This document shows, one piece after another, positions 15,758 through 21,929 of a DNA stretch of 40,379 nt (position 1 is its first letter; each line of letters opens with the position of its first letter). The stretch is from Planctomycetota bacterium. GTDB lineage: Bacteria > Planctomycetota > PUPC01 > DSUN01. The notes beneath the pieces were generated by a model that was not told the DNA's origin, did not search any database, and worked only from the letters and a program-made list of their open reading frames with translations. The stretch lies in assembly GCA_035384565.1 (NCBI GenBank), contig DAOOIT010000030.1, forward strand, positions 30,727 to 71,105, read 5' to 3'. The translations under genes and the position numbers were made by a program.

Positions 15758-17038
15758 GTGAGGCTTGTCGTCGAGCGTTCGGCCCTGGGGGGCAGCGTGC
15801 GCATCCCGGGGTCGAAGTCGCACACCATCCGCGCCGTGGTCATCGCCTCGCTGGCCGAGGGGACCTCCACCATCCGCCAGCCGCTCGAGTCGCTCGACAC
15901 GCTGGCGTGCGTGAGGGTGTGCCGCGGCCTGGGAGCGGAGCTCCGGGCTGAAGCCCGCACTACGAACTGGGAGGTGACGGGCACGGGGGGGAAGCTGGCG
16001 CCCCCTGACAATGTGCTCGACGTGGGCAACTCGGGCACGACGCTTTACGTGACCCTGGGCACGGCCGCCCTCGGGCGCGGCTGGAGCGTGTTCACGGGCG
16101 ACGACCAGACGCGCCGCCGCCCAGCCGGGGCGCTGCTGGACGCGCTGCGCGCCCTGGGCGCCGAAGCCTTCTCCACCCGCGGCGACGGGCGGGCGCCCAT
16201 CGTCGTCCGCGGGCCGCTGCGCGGCGGGCGCGCGAGCATCGAGTGCCCCACATCGCAGTACCTCACCAGCCTGCTCATCAACTGCCCGCTGGCCGAGGGC
16301 GACTCGACGATTGACGTGCCGCTGCTGCACGAGCAGCCCTACGTGGAGATGACGCTCGCCTGGCTCGACGGGCAGGGCATCCGCTACGAGCGCGACGGCT
16401 TCCGCCAGTTCCGCCTGCCCGGCGGCCAGCGCTACCAGGCGTTCGACCGCGCCGTGCCCGCCGACTTCTCGTCGGCGACCTTCTTCCTGTGCGCTGCGGC
16501 CATCACCGGCTCCGAGGTCACGCTGCTCGGCCTCGACCGCGCCGACACCCAGGGCGACAAGGCCGTGGTGGACCACCTGGCTGCGATGGGCGCACGCGTC
16601 GAGTGGCTGCCCGACGGCCTTCGCCTCCGCGGCGGCGACCTGCGCGGCGGCGAGTTCGACCTCAACGCTACGCCCGACGCGCTGCCCGCGATGGCCGTGG
16701 CCGCCTGCTTCGCCTCGGGCGAGACCCGCCTGGTGAACGTGCCGCAGGCGCGCATCAAAGAGACCGACCGCCTGGCCGTGATGGCCCAGGAACTCTCCAA
16801 GATGGGCGCCCGCGTGACCGAACTGCCCGACGGCCTGGTGATCCAGGGCAAAGGGCTGCGCGGCGCCGTGGTGGACGGCCACGACGACCACCGCGTGGTC
16901 ATGGCCCTCGCCGTCGCGGGCCTGGCTGCGTCGGGCCGCACCGAGGTGACCACGGCCGAGGCCGCCGCCGTGACGTTCCCCAACTTCGTGGACCTGATGG
17001 CCAGCCTCGGCGCCCGAATGCGCCCAAGCGAAACATGA
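15758..17038 (+). CDS. aroA: 3-phosphoshikimate 1-carboxyvinyltransferase (EPSP synthase)
   Basis: The enzyme joins phosphoenolpyruvate to shikimate-3-phosphate in aromatic amino-acid synthesis. The start is GTG 15758, with GGAGG five bases upstream; it gives 426 residues, the usual family length. A GTG at 15725 is in frame but has no ribosome site. Family blocks are 'GSKSHTIRA' (Lys20, Ser21, Arg25), 'NSGTT' at 91-95, 'RRRPAGALLDAL', 'DFSSATFFL', 'RIKETDRL' and 'DDHRVVMAL'. Residues 63-70 (RAEARTTN) are encoded by a half-copy of the palindromic repeat found intergenically at 5931 and 37322. The insertion falls in a loop region just before 'WEVTG', so the enzyme is probably active. It leads a five-gene plus-strand cluster. 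Confidence 0.93.
   Translation: MRLVVERSALGGSVRIPGSKSHTIRAVVIASLAEGTSTIRQPLESLDTLACVRVCRGLGAELRAEARTTNWEVTGTGGKLAPPDNVLDVGNSGTTLYVTLGTAALGRGWSVFTGDDQTRRRPAGALLDALRALGAEAFSTRGDGRAPIVVRGPLRGGRASIECPTSQYLTSLLINCPLAEGDSTIDVPLLHEQPYVEMTLAWLDGQGIRYERDGFRQFRLPGGQRYQAFDRAVPADFSSATFFLCAAAITGSEVTLLGLDRADTQGDKAVVDHLAAMGARVEWLPDGLRLRGGDLRGGEFDLNATPDALPAMAVAACFASGETRLVNVPQARIKETDRLAVMAQELSKMGARVTELPDGLVIQGKGLRGAVVDGHDDHRVVMALAVAGLAASGRTEVTTAEAAAVTFPNFVDLMASLGARMRPSET
15944..15967. repeat. Half-copy of the cloverleaf repeat inside aroA
   Basis: CGGGC-TGAA-GCCCG followed by CACTACGAAC reproduces the second hairpin of the 37322 element plus the right arm of the 5931 element. It lies fully in frame within aroA. 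Confidence 0.8.
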
Positions 17039-17048
17039 CGAGGGCCGC

Positions 17049-17924
17049 GTGAACCTCACCTGGGAAGAAGAGAACCGTCCGATTGACCTGCACGTGCACA
17101 CGACCGCCAGCGACGGCGACGTGAGCCCGAGCGGCTGCGTGGACGCGGCGAAGCGCCTGGGCCTCGTCGCCATCGCGATCACCGACCACGACACCACGGC
17201 CGGCAACGCCGAGGCCCTGGCGCGCGGGGCCGAGGTGGGGCTCGAAGTCGTGCCCGGCGTCGAGGTGAGCGTCGAATACCCCGGGCTCACCGTGCACATT
17301 CTCGGCTATTACCCCGAGCCGGGCGCGGCTGCCCTCGACAACATCCTCGCCGGCCTGCGCGAGCACCGCGGCGAGCGCAACCCGCTGATTCTCCAGCGGC
17401 TGGCCGAGCTGGGCTGCCCGATTGACGAGGCGGAGCTGGCGGCCGAGGCGGGCGGCGGCGTGGTCGGGCGTCCCCACATGGCCGCGCTCATGGTCCGCAA
17501 GCGCTACGTGGCCAGCGTGCAGGAGGCCTTCGACCGCTACCTGGCCAAGGGCGCCGCAGCCTACGTGGACCGCGTGCGGCCCTCGCCCGAGGCGGCCATC
17601 CAGGCGATCCTGGGCGCGCGGGCCGTCCCAGTCCTCGCCCATCCCCAGGCGATGGGCGCGAGAACCGAGGAAGAGGTCGAGGCCCTTGTCGAGCGCCTGG
17701 TCGCGGCGGGCCTTCGCGGCGTGGAAGCCTATTATCACGGCTACAGCCCCGGGCAGATCTCGGCCTGCCTCACCCTGGCCCGGCGGCACCGCCTGCTCGT
17801 CACGGGCGGCACCGACTACCACGGGGCGAAAAAGCCCGACATCCAGCTCGGCCGCGGCCCGGCGGGCCTGCACATCCCGTATCGCCTGCTGGCGGAACTG
17901 AAGGCGGCGCGCGAGCGCCTGTGA
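17049..17924 (+). CDS. PHP-domain phosphoesterase (nucleoside 3',5'-bisphosphate phosphatase/RNase AM type)
   Basis: The 291-residue protein has the PHP metal-site motifs 'DLHVHTTASDG' (His15, His17, Asp22), 'ITDHDTTAG', 'PGVEVSVEY', 'AHPQAM' and 'GGTDYHG'. Length and motif pattern match the YciV/TrpH group. That group removes phosphate from nucleoside 3',5'-bisphosphates and trims 5' ends of RNA. GTG 17049 begins 10 nt after the aroA stop and follows GAGGG, so the two genes are probably cotranscribed. There is no signal peptide, so it is cytoplasmic. The link with aromatic synthesis is positional only. Confidence 0.88.
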   Translation: MNLTWEEENRPIDLHVHTTASDGDVSPSGCVDAAKRLGLVAIAITDHDTTAGNAEALARGAEVGLEVVPGVEVSVEYPGLTVHILGYYPEPGAAALDNILAGLREHRGERNPLILQRLAELGCPIDEAELAAEAGGGVVGRPHMAALMVRKRYVASVQEAFDRYLAKGAAAYVDRVRPSPEAAIQAILGARAVPVLAHPQAMGARTEEEVEALVERLVAAGLRGVEAYYHGYSPGQISACLTLARRHRLLVTGGTDYHGAKKPDIQLGRGPAGLHIPYRLLAELKAARERL

Positions 17925-17943
17925 ACGAGAGGAGCGTGCGACG

Positions 17944-18924
17944 GTGGCCGTGGGCAAAGTGCTCGTGACCGGGGGCGGCGGCTATGTGGGCAGCCACACG
18001 GTGCTGGCCCTGCTCGAGGCGGGCTTCGCGCCCGTGGTGCTCGACAACTTCGAGGCGGGCCACCGCGACGCCGTCGCGCCGGGCGCCGAGACGGTGGAGG
18101 GCGACATCCGCAGCGAGGGCGACGTGGCGCGGGCGTTCGCCCGCGGCCCCTTCGAGGCCATCCTGCACTTCGCCGGCCTGGCCAATGTGCCCGACTCGTT
18201 CGCCGACCCTGCGAAATGCTACGCCGCGAACATCACGGGCGGCCTGAACCTGCTCGCCGCCGCGCGCAGGGCGGGCGTGAGGGCATTCGTCTTCTCCTCG
18301 TCGGCCGCCGTCTATGGCCCGCCGGAGACGACCCCGATCCCCGAGGACCACCCGCAGCGGCCGATCAGCCCCTATGGCTTCACGAAGGGCGCCTTCGAGC
18401 GGGTGCTCGCCGACTTCGGCGTGGCCTATGGCATCCGGTCGGTGTCGCTCCGCTACTTCAATGCCGCAGGGGCCGACCCGGCCGGCCGCGCCGGCGAGCG
18501 GCACCACCCCGAGACGCATCTCATTCCCATCGTCCTCCAGCACCTCAAGGGCAAGAGGCCGTGCATCAAGGTCTTCGGCACCGACTACCCCACGCCCGAC
18601 GGAAGCTGCATCCGCGACTACATTCACGTGAGCGACCTGGCCGAGGCCCACGTCCTGGCCGTCCGAGCCCTGGCCGGGGGAGGGGAGACGACGTCGCTGA
18701 ACCTGGGCGTGGGCCACGGCTACTCGGTGCGCGAGGTGATTGCCACGGCCGAACGGGTCACCGGCCTGAAGGCCACGGTGATGGAGGAGGGGCGCCGCGC
18801 CGGCGACCCGCCCGTGCTCGTGGCCGACGCCCGCCGCGCCGCCCACGTGTTGGGCTGGACCCCGAAGCGGCCGTCGCTCGAGTCCATCGTCGCCGACGCG
18901 TGGCGCTGGGAATCCCACCACTGA
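17944..18924 (+). CDS. galE: UDP-glucose 4-epimerase-like nucleotide-sugar epimerase
   Basis: The 326-residue protein is an extended short-chain dehydrogenase. The NAD-binding motif is 'TGGGGYVGSH' (9-18), followed by 'LHFAGLANV', the catalytic 'FSSSAAVYG' (118-125) and Tyr144-x3-Lys148 (YGFTK). 'RYFNAAGADPAGRAGERH' and 'DYPTPDGSCIRDYIHVSDLA' are typical of GalE. GTG 17944 follows AGAGGAG and lies 19 nt after the previous gene. Together with the next two genes it suggests production of UDP-sugars for surface glycan. The precise substrate (UDP-Glc, UDP-GlcNAc or an acid) cannot be told from sequence. Confidence 0.9.
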   Translation: MAVGKVLVTGGGGYVGSHTVLALLEAGFAPVVLDNFEAGHRDAVAPGAETVEGDIRSEGDVARAFARGPFEAILHFAGLANVPDSFADPAKCYAANITGGLNLLAAARRAGVRAFVFSSSAAVYGPPETTPIPEDHPQRPISPYGFTKGAFERVLADFGVAYGIRSVSLRYFNAAGADPAGRAGERHHPETHLIPIVLQHLKGKRPCIKVFGTDYPTPDGSCIRDYIHVSDLAEAHVLAVRALAGGGETTSLNLGVGHGYSVREVIATAERVTGLKATVMEEGRRAGDPPVLVADARRAAHVLGWTPKRPSLESIVADAWRWESHH

Positions 18925-18936
18925 CAGGAGGGCAAC

Positions 18937-19524
18937 ATGGCCGACGAGTTCTTCATCCATCCGACCGCGGTGGTTGACCAGCCGTGCCGGATCGGCAAGG
19001 GCACCAAGATATGGCATTTCGCCCACGTGTGCGCCCATGCCCAGATCGGCGAACGCTGCGTGCTGGGGCAAAACGTCTTCGTCGGCAGCCACGTGACCAT
19101 CGGGAACAACTGCAAGATTCAGAACAACGTCGCCGTCTACGAGAAGGTGACGCTCGAGGACGACGTCTTCTGCGGCCCCTCGATGGTCTTCACCAACGTG
19201 ATGAACCCGCGGAGCGCCTTCCCGCGCGACCGCGAGACCGGCTTCCTGCCCACGCGGGTGAAGCGCGGCGCCACCCTGGGCGCCAACTGCACCATCGTGT
19301 GCGGCACGACGATCGGCGAGCACGCCTTCATCGGAGCCGGCTCCGTCGTGACGAAGGACGTGCCCGCCTACGCCGTCGTCTACGGCGTGCCCGCCCGCCA
19401 GCACGGCTGGATGTGCGAATGCGGCGAACGGCTGGAGTTCGTCAACGGCCGCGCCCGTTGCGACAAACAGGGCACGGAGTACGCCCTCGAGAATGGTGTC
19501 GTGAAGCGCCTGGAGAGGGGATGA
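18937..19524 (+). CDS. WbpD/WlbB-like hexapeptide sugar N-acetyltransferase
   Basis: The 195-residue left-handed beta-helix protein has hexapeptide repeats ('IGKGTKIWHFAHVCAHAQIG', 'IGNNCKIQNNVAVYE', 'LGANCTIVCGTTIG'). The 'NVMNPRS' and 'VVYGVPAR' blocks match enzymes that acetylate the 3-amino group of UDP-2-acetamido-3-amino-2,3-dideoxyglucuronate. The C-terminal 35 residues contain 'CECGERL' and 'ARC', a partial zinc-ribbon-like cysteine pattern. It follows galE by 12 nt with CAGGAGG. The stop codon lies in the first unit of an 8-bp tandem array. The partner aminotransferase is next. The dehydrogenase (WbpB) and UDP-GlcNAc dehydrogenase of this pathway are not in the window. Confidence 0.88.
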   Translation: MADEFFIHPTAVVDQPCRIGKGTKIWHFAHVCAHAQIGERCVLGQNVFVGSHVTIGNNCKIQNNVAVYEKVTLEDDVFCGPSMVFTNVMNPRSAFPRDRETGFLPTRVKRGATLGANCTIVCGTTIGEHAFIGAGSVVTKDVPAYAVVYGVPARQHGWMCECGERLEFVNGRARCDKQGTEYALENGVVKRLERG

Positions 19525-19597
19525 CGGGATGATTGGATGGCTGGATGGGCGAGAGAACCCTGTTTCCTCTGGCCTTCATCCGCCCATCCATTCATCC
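19519..19597. repeat. Inverted repeat with arms made of 8-bp tandem units
   Basis: The left arm is four GGAT-initial 8-bp units (19519-19550: GGATGACG, GGATGATT, GGATGGCT, GGATGGGC). The right arm, read on the minus strand, has GGATGAAT, GGATGGGC and GGATGAAG (19597-19574). The best-paired 17-bp stretch (19535-19551 with 19581-19597) has two mismatches. It lies between the acetyltransferase and aminotransferase genes. Confidence 0.82.
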
Positions 19598-19640
19598 CCC
19601 GTGTTGGCTGCCAGCAGCCAGTGAAGCGAAAGGAAACGAG

Positions 19641-20735
19641 ATGAAGGTACCCTTGCTCGACCTCAAAGCCCAGTATGCCACGATCCGCGACCGGGTGCGG
19701 CCCGTGGTGGACGCGGTGATGGACAGCCAGTACTTCATCCTCGGCCCGGAGGTCGAGGCGTTCGAGAAGGAACTGGCCGCCTACGTGGGCGCGAAGCACG
19801 CCGTCGGCTGCGCCTCGGGCACCGATGCCATCCTGCTCGCCCTCATGGCCCTCGGCGTGGGGCCGGGCGACGAGGTGGTGACTACGCCCTTCACCTTCTT
19901 CGCCACGGCCGGCTGCGTGTCGCGCGTGGGCGCCACGCCCGTGTTCGTGGACATCGAGCCGGACACGTTCAACATCAACCCCGCCCTGGTCAGGAAGGCC
20001 ATCACGCGGCGGACCAAGGCGATCCTGCCCGTGCACCTGTTCGGCCAGTGCGCCGACATGGACCCGATCCTCGACGCCGCGGGCGACATCCCGGTGATCG
20101 AGGATGCCGCGCAATCGCTCAGCGCCGAATACAAGGGCCGAAGGTCGGGCGTCCTGGGCCGCGTGGCCTGCTTCAGCTTCTTCCCCAGCAAGAACCTCGG
20201 CGGCTTCGGCGACGGCGGGGCCGTGACGACCAACGATTCGGACCTGGCCGCTCGCATCGCCACGCTGCGCGTCCACGGCGGCAAGCAGCGCTACTACCAC
20301 GACGAAGTGGGCATCAACAGCCGCCTCGACGCCCTCCAGGCCGCCGTGCTCCGCGTCAAGCTCCCCTATCTGGACGCCTGGAGCGACCAGCGGGCCGCCA
20401 ACGCACGCCGCTACGACGAGATGCTCGCGGGGGCAAAGGTGGTGACCCCCGCGGCGAAGGCCTATGGGCGGCACGTGTTCAACCAGTACACCCTTCGCGC
20501 AGCCGACCGCGACGGGCTTCAGAAGCACCTCAACGCGCGCGAGATCGGCAACGCCATCTACTACCCCGTGCCGCTGCATCTTCAGAAGTGCTACGCCGGC
20601 CTCGGCTACGCGGCGGGCAGCTTCCCCGAGGCCGAGCGGGCGTCGCGCGAGGTGCTCTCGATCCCCGTCTACCCCGAACTCACCGATCAGATGGCCCGCC
20701 ACGTGGCGGCCAGCATCCGCGAGTTCACCGGCTGA
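19641..20735 (+). CDS. DegT/DnrJ/EryC1-family PLP aminotransferase, WbpE-like
   Basis: The 364-residue enzyme transfers an amino group from glutamate to a keto-sugar nucleotide. The PLP-binding lysine is Lys184 in 'FFPSKNLGGFGDGGA', with Asp155 in 'IEDAAQS'. 'ASGTDAILLAL' and 'TPFTFFATAGC' are conserved family blocks. ATG 19641 follows AAAGGAAA; the open frame extends upstream through the 8-bp repeat, but homology begins at 'MKVPLLDL'. Acting before the acetyltransferase, it would make the 3-amino group that WbpD-like enzymes acetylate. That product is inferred from the gene pair; other 3-keto sugars are possible. Confidence 0.9.
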   Translation: MKVPLLDLKAQYATIRDRVRPVVDAVMDSQYFILGPEVEAFEKELAAYVGAKHAVGCASGTDAILLALMALGVGPGDEVVTTPFTFFATAGCVSRVGATPVFVDIEPDTFNINPALVRKAITRRTKAILPVHLFGQCADMDPILDAAGDIPVIEDAAQSLSAEYKGRRSGVLGRVACFSFFPSKNLGGFGDGGAVTTNDSDLAARIATLRVHGGKQRYYHDEVGINSRLDALQAAVLRVKLPYLDAWSDQRAANARRYDEMLAGAKVVTPAAKAYGRHVFNQYTLRAADRDGLQKHLNAREIGNAIYYPVPLHLQKCYAGLGYAAGSFPEAERASREVLSIPVYPELTDQMARHVAASIREFTG

Positions 20736-21249
20736 GCAGCTCTCGGCGATTCGGCGTCGTGCCTTGCGGAGTGGCCAGACCGCCTGAAGGCGGGACTCCC
20801 AACGGAGCCCCCCGGTTTGCAGTCCCGCCTTCAGGCGGCGGGTCATGCGGAACACACCCATTCGCTGAGAGCTGGCTCATCAGGGCTCAGCGATCCCGAC
20901 GTGGCCGCCGTTGGGGAGCGCGGGGCGGGTCTTGCGTCGCCAGCGACTGCACCCCATAACCATCTATGCCCCAATGCCTTACACTCTCCGGCCGCTCTTC
21001 CTCACATACCTGCTCATCCCGAAGGTGAGCGAGAATGGCCGGAGCCGCGAGAATCGCCCATTCTCGCCCATCTGCCCATGCTGTATCACTCTCCTCCTCA
21101 CAGGGTTGATACAGCATGGGCGGGCGGCGCCCGCCGGCCGCTCCGCAGAGCCCTCCAGTGGAACCGCCAGGTCCGCCAGGAGCAGGCGCGCCTACGCCCT
21201 GTCCCAGGCCAGTCGGGGCAGGATCGCCAAACCCTGCGAAACCTCAACG
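20736..21249. other. 514-bp gap with three stem-loops, no gene
   Basis: No convincing gene is seen. Three palindromes stand out: the 18-bp repeat at 20780-20838; GCGAGAATGG (21029-21038) with its complement (21058-21067); and CCCATGCTGTATCA (21075-21088) with its exact complement (21107-21120, 18-nt loop). Looser outer symmetry around the first one (AGCTCTCGGCGA near 20739 against its near-complement near 20861) suggests a larger composite element of about 150 bp. Confidence 0.6.
20780..20838. repeat. 18-bp perfect palindromic repeat (CGCCTGAAGGCGGGAC family)
   Basis: CCGCCTGAAGGCGGGACT (20780-20797) and its exact complement (20821-20838) flank a 23-nt loop. The left arm plus the next seven bases match 24 of 25 positions of the copy at 25758. 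Confidence 0.85.
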
Positions 21250-21702
21250 CTATCGAGACCAGCCGTGGTCCCGGACCGCCTTGGCAAGGCCGGCCGCCTC
21301 GGCCTCGAGCAGGCGCAGAGAGCCGCCGCACGCGGCCTTCTCGCCGCTCCGTGCCGCGGCCTCCAGCGCGCGGGCCGCCGCCTGCACCCGCAGGGCCTGG
21401 AGCATGCCCGCCGAGCCCTTCAGCGTGTGAGCCAACTGGCGGAGCTTCTCGAAGTCCTCCCCCTCGAAAGCGGCCCGGATCGCCTCGAGGCGGCCCGGCA
21501 ATTCGCCCAGGAAGAGCCCCAGCAGCTCGTGCAGCAGGTCCACCTTGCCGCCCAGCGACCTGGCCGCCCGCGCGAAGTCCAGGGCAGGCACCTCTCCGCC
21601 CGCGGGCGCAGACGCCGCGTCCTGCGCCAGCCCCTTCGAGGGCGCCTCTGGCGCGGGACCAGGGCGCTGCCCATCGCGCGCGCTCCCGTGGGTTGGGTCC
21701 AT
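21250..21702 (-). CDS. HPt (histidine phosphotransfer) domain protein
   Basis: The 150-residue protein carries one HPt domain from about residue 41. The phosphorylatable His92 lies in 'AHTLKGSAGML', the standard HPt sequence, on a helix preceded by 'LLGLFLGELPGRLEAIRAAFE'. The open frame extends to 21861, but ATG 21702 has AAGGA upstream and avoids a Cys/Gly-rich, non-conserved lead. Residues 1-40 are Pro/Ala-rich and unstructured-looking. It would relay phosphate between a hybrid kinase and a response regulator; neither is encoded here. It diverges from the second HzsA-like gene. Confidence 0.85.
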   Translation of the reverse strand: MDPTHGSARDGQRPGPAPEAPSKGLAQDAASAPAGGEVPALDFARAARSLGGKVDLLHELLGLFLGELPGRLEAIRAAFEGEDFEKLRQLAHTLKGSAGMLQALRVQAAARALEAAARSGEKAACGGSLRLLEAEAAGLAKAVRDHGWSR

Positions 21703-21764
21703 TCCTGTTCCTTCGGCATCCGCCGGCCCCGACAGCGGGCCGCAGCGGCACACGGCCCTGCCAC

Positions 21765-21793
21765 AGTATAGCGCCGGAGAGCCGCCGGCGCAA
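21765..21793 (-). promoter_or_regulatory. Possible promoter of the HPt gene
   Basis: On the minus strand, TTGCGC (21793-21788), a 17-nt spacer and TATACT (21770-21765) precede the HPt start by 62 nt. Only the -10 is strong. Confidence 0.35.
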
Positions 21794-21837
21794 CGGCACG
21801 GTCCTTGGCCGCCCGCGCGGCCCGCGAGCGACAGGGG

Positions 21838-21866
21838 TGGACAGATGCGCCCATCCCGCATATACT
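21838..21866 (+). promoter_or_regulatory. Strong sigma70-like promoter of the second HzsA-like gene
   Basis: TGGACA (21838-21843) and TATACT (21861-21866) are separated by exactly 17 nt, each one base from the consensus. The ATG at 21930 would leave a leader of roughly 55 nt with AAGGAA before the start. A separate promoter implies this gene is regulated apart from the wbpE-like gene upstream. Confidence 0.55.
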
Positions 21867-21929
21867 ACTCAGCGCCCCGGGGTTCCCAACTGGATTGCCG
21901 ATTGCTGCTACCCGACTCGGAAGGAAGCG

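Noticed and set aside
15650..17299. Long minus-strand frame opposite aroA
   Set aside because: His/Gly/Ala-rich antisense translation typical of GC-rich codon bias; aroA has all its family motifs.
20817..21929. Upstream extension of the second HzsA-like gene
   Set aside because: The frame is open by chance through repeats and opposite the HPt gene. The signal peptide, ribosome site and promoter place the start at 21930.
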